Shown here piece by piece: positions 52,913-60,473 of a stretch of DNA of 64,000 nt. Made by a program: the position numbers and the translations under genes. The notes below the pieces were generated by a model, which saw only the letters and a list, made by a program, of their open reading frames with translations, did no database searches and was not told the DNA's origin. The stretch is from contig NZ_UWFA01000137.1 in assembly GCF_900601905.1 (NCBI RefSeq), positions 372,001 through 436,000 on the forward strand. The letters run 5' to 3'. Every line of letters starts with the position of its first letter. Position 1 is the first letter of the stretch. Source of the stretch: Pseudomonas viridiflava. Lineage in GTDB: Bacteria > Pseudomonadota > Gammaproteobacteria > Pseudomonadales > Pseudomonadaceae.

Positions 52913-53802
52913 TGTACCAGACGCTACTCAAATCCCTGAATCGCCTGAATCCCCGCTGCTGGGATTTTATTCAGCTGACGCGGATCGACAAACCCATCGG
53001 TATCTATTTACTGTTATGGCCGACGCTCTGGGCCCTCTGGATCGCCGGTGAAGGCTCGCCGTCGCTGCTCAACGTGGTGATTTTCGTCGTCGGTGTATTT
53101 CTGATGCGCGCTGCCGGGTGCGTGATCAATGATTTTGCCGACCGCAAGGTGGACGGCCACGTCAAACGCACCGAGCAACGCCCGCTGGTCAGCGGCCGGG
53201 TCAGCGCCAAGGAGGCCCTTGGGTTGTTTGCAGTGCTGGTACTGGCGAGCTTCGCGCTGGTGCTGCTGACCAATCCGGCCACCATCTGGCTGTCATTCGG
53301 TGGCCTGGCGCTGGCGGCCTGCTACCCGTTCATGAAGCGCTACACCTATTACCCGCAAGTGGTGCTGGGCGCGGCATTTTCATGGGGCATGCCCATGGCA
53401 TTTACTGCCGAGACCGGGCATCTGCCAGCCGCAGCCTGGCTGCTGTACATCGCCAACCTGTTGTGGACGGTGGCCTACGACACCTATTACGCGATGGTTG
53501 ACCGGGACGACGACCTGAAGATCGGCGTGAAATCCACCGCCGTGCTGTTTGGCGATGCCGATCGGATCATCATCCTGAGCCTGCAAGGCCTTGCGCTGGG
53601 CTGTCTGCTACTGGCCGGTGCGCGTTTTGAATTGGGCCTGTGTTTCTACCTGGGCCTGCTGGCGGCTGCGCTGTGTTTCGCATGGCAATTCTGGTCAACC
53701 CGTCATCGCGATCGCGATGCCTGCTTCAAGGCGTTCTTGCATAACCATTGGGCGGGGCTGGCGATCTTTGTCGGGATAGTGGCTGATTACGCGTTGCGTT
53801 GA
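52912..53802 (+). CDS. ubiA: 4-hydroxybenzoate octaprenyltransferase
   Basis: The 296-residue membrane protein has eight to nine hydrophobic segments and both aspartate-rich motifs: [19 protein letters not shown] near residue 65 and [20 protein letters not shown] near residue 190. These bind magnesium-prenyl diphosphate. It attaches the polyprenyl tail to 4-hydroxybenzoate in ubiquinone synthesis. The ATG at 52912 overlaps the ubiC stop. Confidence 0.95.
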   Translation: MYQTLLKSLNRLNPRCWDFIQLTRIDKPIGIYLLLWPTLWALWIAGEGSPSLLNVVIFVVGVFLMRAAGCVINDFADRKVDGHVKRTEQRPLVSGRVSAKEALGLFAVLVLASFALVLLTNPATIWLSFGGLALAACYPFMKRYTYYPQVVLGAAFSWGMPMAFTAETGHLPAAAWLLYIANLLWTVAYDTYYAMVDRDDDLKIGVKSTAVLFGDADRIIILSLQGLALGCLLLAGARFELGLCFYLGLLAAALCFAWQFWSTRHRDRDACFKAFLHNHWAGLAIFVGIVADYALR

Positions 53803-53823
53803 TCCGCACAGCGGGCGCTTAAG

Positions 53824-53912
53824 TAGGACCGGCTTTAGCCGGGAAGGGGCCATTCCAAACGCTACATCTGCAGGGAATTGGCTGACCTTCCCCGGCCAAA
53901 GCCGGTCCCACG
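53824..53912. repeat. REP doublet (family A)
   Basis: taggaccggctttagccggg at the left and the arm ending cggccaaagccggtcccacg at the right flank a 40-bp centre between the convergent ubiA and small secreted protein genes. Confidence 0.75.
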
Positions 53913-53921
53913 GCTCACGCC

Positions 53922-54302
53922 TTAAGGTTTAATCACGTGCCAGACGCTACCTTTACCGTCGCCTGTCTTGTCGCCTGCTTTCTTGTCATCCTTGTAGCCG
54001 TACAACGGTTTGCCGTCATAGGCCCACTGCATCTTGCCGTCATCGCGCTTGATGATGGTCCACTTGCCCGCTGGTTTGTCGGCTGCTGTTGCAAACAGCG
54101 GCGGCCAATTGATGGCGCATTGATCGTTGCACGCAGATTTACCGGCTGCGTCCTTGTCGAAGCTGTAAAGCGTCATGCCATTGTGCTGGGTCAAAATTCC
54201 CTCACTGCCTGTCATTCCCGGTTCAGCAGCGAAAACCAGACCCGAAGACGCCAGCGCAACAGCGGTCAGCAAGGCCTTGAATGTCGATGAAATCCTGAGC
54301 AT
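53922..54302 (-). CDS. Small secreted protein (secreted repeat/Lipoprotein_15-like, COG4315)
   Basis: The 126-residue protein has a signal peptide (FKALLTAVALASSGLVFA then AEP). Two copies of the short secreted-repeat pattern follow: GMTLYSFDKDAAGKSACNDQ with CAINWPP, and GKMQWAYDGKPLYGYKDDKK. It is predicted periplasmic; function unknown. AGAGG lies eight bases before the ATG. It is divergent from phoB, and a Pho box on its strand (54434-54451) suggests phosphate control. Confidence 0.85.
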   Translation of the reverse strand: MLRISSTFKALLTAVALASSGLVFAAEPGMTGSEGILTQHNGMTLYSFDKDAAGKSACNDQCAINWPPLFATAADKPAGKWTIIKRDDGKMQWAYDGKPLYGYKDDKKAGDKTGDGKGSVWHVIKP

Positions 54303-54381
54303 CGGTGAATCCTCTTCATGGTTGATTTTATTGTCGGACAGAGGCCACACATTAGCCCCTTGAGAACCTGGCATGCTAGCC

Positions 54382-54410
54382 CTCACACTGAGCTGTCACA
54401 CGACTGCAAT
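54382..54410 (+). promoter_or_regulatory. Pho box upstream of phoB
   Basis: CTCACAC (54382-54388, weak), CTGTCAC (54393-54399) and CTGCAAT (54404-54410) have four-base spacing. TCTAAT (54421-54426, five of six to TATAAT) lies ten bases downstream as the phoB -10. This fits autoregulation of phoB-phoR. Confidence 0.7.
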
Positions 54411-54433
54411 AATTCCGTTATCTAATGCGCCCC

Positions 54434-54451
54434 AAGACAGTTAAATGACAA
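54434..54451 (-). promoter_or_regulatory. Pho box on the reverse strand, facing the small secreted protein gene
   Basis: On the reverse strand TTGTCAT (54451-54445) and CTGTCTT (54440-54434) are spaced by four bases, each matching CTGTCAT at six of seven positions. The leftward -10 would fall at about 54425-54418, overlapping the phoB -10. Confidence 0.6.
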
Positions 54452-54462
54452 GAGGTTCGAGC

Positions 54463-55152
54463 ATGGTTGGCAGGAGCATTCTGATCGTTGACGACGAAGC
54501 GCCAATTCGCGAAATGATCGCCGTTGCGTTGGAAATGGCCGGCTATGACTGCATGGAAGCAGAGAACTCTCAGCAAGCCCACGCAATCATCGTAGACCGT
54601 AAACCCGATCTGATCCTGCTCGACTGGATGTTGCCTGGCACATCCGGCATCGAGCTGGCGCGCCGTCTCAAGCGTGACGAGCTGACCGGAGACATTCCGA
54701 TCATCATGCTCACTGCCAAAGGTGAGGAGGACAACAAGATCCAGGGTCTGGAAGTGGGCGCGGACGACTACATCACCAAGCCGTTTTCCCCGCGCGAACT
54801 GGTTGCTCGTCTCAAGGCCGTGCTGCGACGCGCAGGCCCGACCGATGGCGAAGCGCCGATTGAAGTCGGCGGTCTGTTGCTCGACCCGATCAGCCACCGC
54901 GTGACCATCGACGGCAAGCCCGCTGAAATGGGGCCTACCGAGTATCGTTTGCTGCAATTCTTCATGACTCACCAAGAGCGCGCCTATACCCGCGGGCAAT
55001 TGCTGGATCAGGTCTGGGGAGGCAATGTTTATGTCGAAGAACGTACCGTCGATGTGCATATCCGTCGCCTGCGCAAAGCTCTCGGCGATGCCTACGAAAA
55101 TCTGGTACAAACCGTGCGCGGCACGGGCTATCGCTTTTCCACCAAGAGCTGA
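54463..55152 (+). CDS. phoB: Phosphate regulon response regulator
   Basis: The 229-residue OmpR-type regulator has the receiver acidic pair in [13 protein letters not shown], phospho-acceptor D54 in [13 protein letters not shown], the lysine in [15 protein letters not shown], and a C-terminal winged helix ([35 protein letters not shown]). It activates Pho-regulon promoters through Pho boxes such as those before pstS, pstC and itself. The ATG at 54463 has AGAGG seven bases upstream. phoR starts 66 bases after its stop. Confidence 0.96.
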   Translation: MVGRSILIVDDEAPIREMIAVALEMAGYDCMEAENSQQAHAIIVDRKPDLILLDWMLPGTSGIELARRLKRDELTGDIPIIMLTAKGEEDNKIQGLEVGADDYITKPFSPRELVARLKAVLRRAGPTDGEAPIEVGGLLLDPISHRVTIDGKPAEMGPTEYRLLQFFMTHQERAYTRGQLLDQVWGGNVYVEERTVDVHIRRLRKALGDAYENLVQTVRGTGYRFSTKS

Positions 55153-55218
55153 CAGCCGATTTTCTGCAAACAGACAGCGCCGCCACAGAGCAGGCGCTAG
55201 ACATGGATGTGCGCTTAA

Positions 55219-56535
55219 TTGAACCAAAACTGGCATGGCACCCTGATCCGACACATGTTGCTGCTGGTCACGGCCTGCCTCGTGGTCGGGTTGATCAGCA
55301 GCCAATACGGCTGGAGCCTGGCCATTGGTCTCGGGCTTTATCTGGCCTGGACCCTCAAGCAACTGCTGCGCCTTCACGACTGGCTCAGCAGCCATAAGGC
55401 CGACGAGCCGCCGCCGGATGGCTATGGCCTGTGGGGCGAAGTCTTCGACAGCATCTACCACCTGCAACGCCGTGATCAGCGGGTTCGCGGGCGTCTGCAA
55501 GCGGTGATCGACCGGGTCCAGGAATCCACTGCCGCGCTCAAAGACGCGGTGATCATGCTCGACAGCGAAGGCAATCTGGAGTGGTGGAACCGCGCCGCCG
55601 AAACCCTGATGGGCCTCAAAACGCCTCAGGACAGCGGTCAGCCGGTCACCAACCTGGTGCGTCACCCGCGCTTCAAAGAATATTTCGAGCAGGAAAGCTA
55701 CGCCGAGCCGCTGGAAATCCCGTCACCGACCAATGACCGGATGCGCATTCAGCTGCTGATCACTCGTTACGGCAACAACGAACACCTGATGCTGGTGCGC
55801 GATGTGACGCGCATTCATCAACTGGAGCAGATGCGCAAAGACTTCATTGCCAACGTCTCTCATGAGCTGCGCACACCGTTGACGGTGATCTTCGGTTATC
55901 TGGAAACCTTGCTCGATAACGTCGAAGAAGTGAACCCGCGCTGGGTTCGCGCCCTGCAGCAGATGCATCAGCAGGGCGGGCGCATGCAGACGCTGCTCAA
56001 CGATTTGCTGCTCTTGGCCAAGCTTGAAGCCACGGACTATCCCTCCGACAACCATCCGCTGGACATCGGCACGCTGCTGGAAACTATTACCGAGGATGCG
56101 CAGGAATTGTCCGGCGGCAAAAACCAGCAGATCAGCCTCGAACTGGAAAGTGCTGCGCACCTCAAGGGCAGCGAAACCGAGCTGCGCAGCGCGTTCTCCA
56201 ATCTGATCTTCAATGCCGTCAAATACACCCCGGCAGAAGGCAATATCCGCATTCGCTGGTGGTCCGACGAGCGTGGTGCTCATTTAAGCGTGCAGGACTC
56301 CGGCATCGGTATTGAACCCAAGCACCTGCCGCGCCTGACCGAGCGCTTCTACCGCGTAGATTCAAGCCGCGCCTCTAACACAGGCGGTACCGGGCTGGGC
56401 CTGGCGATTGTGAAACACGTGCTGTTACGCCACCGAGGCAGCCTTGAGATCAATAGCGTGCCCGGCAAAGGCAGCGTGTTTACCTGCCATTTCCCGCCGG
56501 TTCAGCTGGCTCAGGCCTGGGACGAGTCACGCTGA
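55219..56535 (+). CDS. phoR: Phosphate regulon sensor histidine kinase
   Basis: The 438-residue kinase has two membrane segments (about residues 10-46) with almost no periplasmic loop. A PAS domain covers about 100-195 (VIMLDSEGNLEWWNRAAETL). The phospho-acceptor H215 lies in FIANVSHELRTPLTVIFGYL, and the ATPase boxes NLIFNAVKYTP, GIGIEPKHLPRLTERFYRVD and GTGLGLAIVKHV follow. It phosphorylates PhoB when phosphate is scarce, sensing through PstSCAB-PhoU. The start is a TTG with no clear ribosome site; an ATG at 55255 is possible but would shorten the first helix. Confidence 0.93.
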   Translation: MNQNWHGTLIRHMLLLVTACLVVGLISSQYGWSLAIGLGLYLAWTLKQLLRLHDWLSSHKADEPPPDGYGLWGEVFDSIYHLQRRDQRVRGRLQAVIDRVQESTAALKDAVIMLDSEGNLEWWNRAAETLMGLKTPQDSGQPVTNLVRHPRFKEYFEQESYAEPLEIPSPTNDRMRIQLLITRYGNNEHLMLVRDVTRIHQLEQMRKDFIANVSHELRTPLTVIFGYLETLLDNVEEVNPRWVRALQQMHQQGGRMQTLLNDLLLLAKLEATDYPSDNHPLDIGTLLETITEDAQELSGGKNQQISLELESAAHLKGSETELRSAFSNLIFNAVKYTPAEGNIRIRWWSDERGAHLSVQDSGIGIEPKHLPRLTERFYRVDSSRASNTGGTGLGLAIVKHVLLRHRGSLEINSVPGKGSVFTCHFPPVQLAQAWDESR

Positions 56536-56641
56536 GTACTAGGCAAGCAGGCATTGAGCCGCTACATTGCCGCACTTATGTCCCCGATTTCGGTGCGACC
56601 ATGACCTCTTCTCGCTAAAACGGAACCCGTAAAACTCCATC

Positions 56642-57982
56642 ATGGACCCTTCCCCTGGTTTTGACCTCGCGTCACTGTTCGCCGATTTCGGCATGATTCT
56701 CTTCGCAATGCTACTGGTCCTGCTCAACGGCTTTTTCGTTGCGGCAGAGTTCGCCATGGTCAAGCTGCGCTCGACCAAGGTTGAAGGCATCGCGGAAAAA
56801 AACGGCTGGCGCGGGCACATTCTGCGCACCGTTCACAACCAGCTAGACGCTTATCTGTCGGCCTGCCAGTTAGGCATCACGCTTGCCTCGCTCGGCCTGG
56901 GCTGGGTCGGTGAGCCGGCGTTCGCCCACTTGCTGGAGCCGCTGCTGGGCGCTGTCGGGGTTGAATCCCCTGAAGTGATCAAAGGCGTGTCGTTCTTCAC
57001 CGCCTTCTTCATCATCTCCTATCTGCACATCGTGGTTGGCGAGCTGGCGCCCAAATCCTGGGCGATCCGCAAACCGGAGCTGTTGTCGCTCTGGACTGCC
57101 GCACCGCTGTACCTGTTCTATTGGGCAATGTACCCGGCGATCTACCTGCTCAACGCCAGCGCCAACGGCATCCTGCGCATTGCCGGTCAGGGCGAACCGG
57201 GCCCGCACCATGAACACAGCTACAGCCGCGAAGAACTGAAATTGATCCTGCACTCAAGCCGTGGGCAGGACCCTAGCGATCAAGGCATGCGCGTCCTGGC
57301 CTCGGCCGTGGAGATGGGCGAGCTGGAAGTGGTCGATTGGGCCAACTCTCGTGAAGATCTGGTGACTCTGGACTTCAACGCGCCGCTCAAGGAAATCCTC
57401 GCGCTGTTTCGCCGTCACAAGTTCAGCCGCTACCCGGTCTACGACGCTGAGCGTGGCGAATTCGTCGGTCTGCTGCACATCAAGGATTTGCTGCTGGAAC
57501 TCGCAGCCCTTGATCACATTCCAGAGTCCTTCAACCTGGCCGAGCTGACCCGCCCATTGGAGCGGGTGTCCAAGCACATGCCGCTGTCGCGCCTGCTGGA
57601 GCAATTCCGTCAGGGCGGCGCGCACTTCGCGCTGGTTGAAGAAGCCGACGGCAAGATCATCGGCTACCTGACCATGGAGGACGTACTGGAAGTCCTGGTC
57701 GGCGACATTCAGGACGAACACCGCAAGGTCGAGCGCGGCATCCTCGCCTACCAGCCGGGCAAACTGTTGGTCCGTGGTGACACACCGCTGTTCAAGGTCG
57801 AACGCCTGCTGGGTATCGATCTGGATCACGTAGAAGCCGAAACACTGGCCGGCCTGATCTACGAAACTCTCAAACGGGTGCCGGAAGTCGAGGAAGTCAT
57901 GGAATTCGAAGGCCTGCGAATCATCATCAAAAAGATGAAAGGCCCGAAAATCGTGTTGGCCAAGGTCGTCAAGATCGATTGA
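56642..57982 (+). CDS. CorC/HlyC-type transporter (CNNM domain, CBS pair)
   Basis: The 446-residue protein has a DUF21/CNNM membrane domain (about residues 15-200; LNGFFVAAEFAMVKLRSTKV, SACQLGITLASLGLGWVGEP, VGELAPKSWAI). A CBS pair lies at about 225-345 (FNAPLKEILALFRRHKFSRY, GYLTMEDVLEVLVGDIQDE). The C-terminal CorC_HlyC domain ends near residue 440. Such proteins act in magnesium or cobalt efflux or its regulation; the old name haemolysin is misleading. The position after phoR is conserved in Pseudomonas. Confidence 0.9.
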   Translation: MDPSPGFDLASLFADFGMILFAMLLVLLNGFFVAAEFAMVKLRSTKVEGIAEKNGWRGHILRTVHNQLDAYLSACQLGITLASLGLGWVGEPAFAHLLEPLLGAVGVESPEVIKGVSFFTAFFIISYLHIVVGELAPKSWAIRKPELLSLWTAAPLYLFYWAMYPAIYLLNASANGILRIAGQGEPGPHHEHSYSREELKLILHSSRGQDPSDQGMRVLASAVEMGELEVVDWANSREDLVTLDFNAPLKEILALFRRHKFSRYPVYDAERGEFVGLLHIKDLLLELAALDHIPESFNLAELTRPLERVSKHMPLSRLLEQFRQGGAHFALVEEADGKIIGYLTMEDVLEVLVGDIQDEHRKVERGILAYQPGKLLVRGDTPLFKVERLLGIDLDHVEAETLAGLIYETLKRVPEVEEVMEFEGLRIIIKKMKGPKIVLAKVVKID

Positions 57983-58001
57983 TGACGGTTTGCTTCTGCA
58001 G

Positions 58002-58022
58002 AGGGGCCTACGAGCCCCTTGA
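58002..58022 (+). terminator. Possible terminator after the CorC-type gene
   Basis: AGGGGC (58002-58007) and GCCCCT (58014-58019) form a 6-bp stem followed by tgatt. The T tract is poor. Confidence 0.45.
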
Positions 58023-58084
58023 TTCTGGCAGTCCCACCCCGGCTTTGTAGAATTCCGAAAGCCGCCACTTTGAAAACCGTCACC

Positions 58085-58112
58085 AAAAAAGCCGCTTCAC
58101 GTGGGAAGCGGC
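58085..58112 (-). terminator. Rho-independent terminator for the lipoprotein gene
   Basis: GCCGCTTC (58091-58098) and GAAGCGGC (58105-58112) form a perfect 8-bp stem; on the reverse strand it is followed by six U residues (58085-58090). It is 38 bases past the lipoprotein stop. Confidence 0.85.
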
Positions 58113-58149
58113 TCTTGTACTACTGGCCGTTCAAACCAGAGCTTTTTAA

Positions 58150-58608
58150 TCAGCGGATGCTGCTGATACTGCCTTTGTTACCGGTGACTTTCACGTCAAC
58201 CTTTTTGAAGATGAAGTAATCTTCGACGTTTACTTCATAACGCGGCGCAATAATCAGGTCGGCCCCCGAAGACTTCACAGCCTTGTAAGCCGCTGCGGCT
58301 TTGGTTGTGGAAATCGGGTCAGGGATTGGCAGACCCAGGCTGCCCAGAGCACCACCGCCACCCGCGGCCCCGCCACCATAAACAACGCCATCGGCGAATT
58401 GCGTGTCACCGCCAAACGCGAAGAAGTTGAACAGGATGTTGGTCGAAGACTCACCGCTGATGGTTTCGCCTACTTTAACGTCTGCTTTCAGATCACTTTT
58501 AACAACGCCTTCAAGTGGCGCACTGGGTTGGCTCATGTTGTAACTCACACAGCCGCTGGTGGTTGCAATCAGCGTTGCAAGGCCAGCGGACATCCACAGC
58601 TTTTTCAT
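58150..58608 (-). CDS. Hypothetical lipoprotein
   Basis: The 152-residue protein starts MKKLWMSAGLATLIATTSGC, a signal peptide with a plausible lipobox (TSGC, lipidated C20). A glycine-rich segment (DGVVYGGGAAGGGGALGSLG) lies near residue 80, followed by a conserved-looking end, SGADLIIAPRYEVNVEDYFI. The acidic residue after the cysteine is absent, so outer-membrane sorting is likely. The YNMSQPSAPLEG start and the overall form resemble small TRL-like or related lipoproteins, but I do not recognise the family firmly. Confidence 0.8.
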   Translation of the reverse strand: MKKLWMSAGLATLIATTSGCVSYNMSQPSAPLEGVVKSDLKADVKVGETISGESSTNILFNFFAFGGDTQFADGVVYGGGAAGGGGALGSLGLPIPDPISTTKAAAAYKAVKSSGADLIIAPRYEVNVEDYFIFKKVDVKVTGNKGSISSIR

Positions 58609-58761
58609 TTAGAAATTCCGGATAGTTTGTAAGTGATGAACAGCGGCGGGACTTTAAGGGAATTTAAAGTATAAAAATGTCAGACGAATCCGAGGGTTGC
58701 GTGGGATTGGCGGGTTATTCTGTAAGAAGTTTCCGAGCAAGATGTCGGAAGTTCCAGAGTC

Positions 58762-59754
58762 TTAAAACTGCATCTTTCCAATGGGCACCGTGCGAAATGC
58801 CTCGTGTAATTCACGAGCAGTGATTGCTCGTCGGTCAGCCTCCAGATTGAGGGCCAGACGCAGGGCTGGCCAAAAGCGGACAGGTAAATTTGCGGGTGCT
58901 CGCAGCTGCTTCCAGCGTCGCTCAACGTGAGCTTCGGTAGAAAGCATGGCGCCGAAAGGATGTTTGCCAGAGGCCACTTCGAATAGCACACAGCCCATGG
59001 CAAAAACATCAGTTCGGGTAGAGCGCACCCCACCTTCTTCGAGCAGCTCTGGAGCTGCGTAGCGGGGCGTCCATGCTTTGAAACGTTCCTCGCTCAATCG
59101 GGGCAGTTTGCTCAATGCTCCCTGCGTTGATTGCCCCAATCCAAAATCAAACAGTCTTGGACCTCCGTCGGTCAGCATGAGATTTCCGGGCTTTAGATCC
59201 CCATGCACAACGCCTCGCTCATGGGAGTACGCCAAGGCATCCAGCAAAGGGATCGCTATGTCCGCAAGCTCATACGGTGCAACGCCGGTGGGCTGCTCGC
59301 ATAGCAGTGCCTCCAGTGTTTTGCCGCGCATCAGCTCTTGAGTGATAAAGGCCCGCCTAGAGGCGGGGTCCACTTCGAAAGCGTCCACCCTGATGACGTT
59401 TGGATGGCGCAGGTGCCGAGTCAGAGCGAATTCGCTGTAGAGCAACAAGTCTGCATCCGGCGCCTCGCTCAAGTCATCGCACATCAGCTTTATGGCGACG
59501 TAAGGATCCGGCTCGCCAAACTGCGCATGCAACAGGTCCCTGGCGCGATAAATTACCCCCATACCACCTGCACCCAGCAGCGCCTCAAGGTGATAGCGGG
59601 CACATAAAACCTCTGGCAGTTGATAAGCTGAGCTGCGGACAGGACGTTTGGAGTCAGGCGCCATACCCAACCCGCCGGCCAGGGCGAAAGACGTCAGGTC
59701 TCCCGCTGGTTTCGGGGCTGGGGCTGGATTTGGCGAATGGCTGCCGATGCTCAT
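58762..59754 (-). CDS. Serine/threonine protein kinase of the type VI secretion cluster
   Basis: The 330-residue kinase has the glycine loop GAGGMGVIYRARD at residues 61-73, catalytic lysine K89 in VAIKL, catalytic loop VVHGDLKPGNLML (HGD rather than the usual HRD), DFG at 203-205 and APE at 234-236. There is no membrane segment or long C-terminal extension, unlike P. aeruginosa PpkA (about 1030 residues); it resembles the shorter Stk1 type. In T6SS, such kinases phosphorylate regulators such as Fha to trigger assembly. It overlaps the PP2C gene stop by four bases and is the last gene of the cluster. Confidence 0.9.
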   Translation of the reverse strand: MSIGSHSPNPAPAPKPAGDLTSFALAGGLGMAPDSKRPVRSSAYQLPEVLCARYHLEALLGAGGMGVIYRARDLLHAQFGEPDPYVAIKLMCDDLSEAPDADLLLYSEFALTRHLRHPNVIRVDAFEVDPASRRAFITQELMRGKTLEALLCEQPTGVAPYELADIAIPLLDALAYSHERGVVHGDLKPGNLMLTDGGPRLFDFGLGQSTQGALSKLPRLSEERFKAWTPRYAAPELLEEGGVRSTRTDVFAMGCVLFEVASGKHPFGAMLSTEAHVERRWKQLRAPANLPVRFWPALRLALNLEADRRAITARELHEAFRTVPIGKMQF

Positions 59755-60473
59755 GTGTAAACGACCACCGCCGTCTGGTTATCGATGGCCGCGCCGCTCA
59801 ACGCTGTGTCGAACATTGCGCTCAGGGCCGCACAGGGTGATGTCATGTTCAAAGCCTGTCCGAGGGTGCCGTGATCGATCGCTTGATGAAGCCCGTCGGA
59901 GCAAAGAAGGAATACGTCGTTCTGCTGAATATTCAACTCGACGACGTCAAGATGCAGTTTGTCTCTTGCGCCAACAGCGTGCGTCAATGCCTGAGCCTGC
60001 GGATGCCGCATTGCCTGTTGCAGGCTCATCTGTTGCTCATCGATAAGACGTTGTAGCAACGTGTGGTCTCGCGACAGTTGATACAGCCGCTGGTGCCGCC
60101 AGAGGTAACAGCGGCTGTCGCCGGCCCACATGCAGACCGCCCTTTGATCCTGGATCGCCAGCGCGACAACCGTGCTACCAATGACTCCGGATCTGCCATG
60201 GCTTGCGGCGAGTTCCCCCAGCTGTTGATGTACGCCCAGCAGACATTGGCGCAACATTTGAACTCGTTCCTCCAGACAAGCCTGCCGACCCAGCGCAGCA
60301 ATGCTGCTGACAACCATTTGGCTGGCAACGTCGCCGCTTTGGTGGCCGCCCATTCCGTCCGCGACCACCCATAGGCCCTGGGCTGGGTGGTCGAGAAAGG
60401 CATCTTCATTGCGCTCCCTGACTTTCCCGCGATCGGTTCGCCCGCTGCTACGGCAAGGTAGTCCGGCCGTCAA
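59751..60473 (-). CDS. PP2C-type protein phosphatase of the type VI secretion cluster
   Basis: The 240-residue protein has the PP2C metal-site motifs: RTDRGKVRERNEDAF at 12-25, VADGMGGHQSGD at 37-48, MWAGDSRCYLW at 115-125, LCSDGLHQAI at 190-199 and DNQTAVV at 231-237. It would reverse phosphorylation by the adjacent kinase, as PppA does with PpkA. It overlaps tssM upstream and the kinase gene downstream by four bases each, so the three genes form one coupled unit. Confidence 0.93.
   Translation of the reverse strand: MTAGLPCRSSGRTDRGKVRERNEDAFLDHPAQGLWVVADGMGGHQSGDVASQMVVSSIAALGRQACLEERVQMLRQCLLGVHQQLGELAASHGRSGVIGSTVVALAIQDQRAVCMWAGDSRCYLWRHQRLYQLSRDHTLLQRLIDEQQMSLQQAMRHPQAQALTHAVGARDKLHLDVVELNIQQNDVFLLCSDGLHQAIDHGTLGQALNMTSPCAALSAMFDTALSGAAIDNQTAVVVYT

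Noticed and set aside
58680..59033. Short reverse frame overlapping the end of the T6SS kinase gene
   Set aside because: The kinase C-terminus occupies this strand in another frame and the short frame lacks a start signal.
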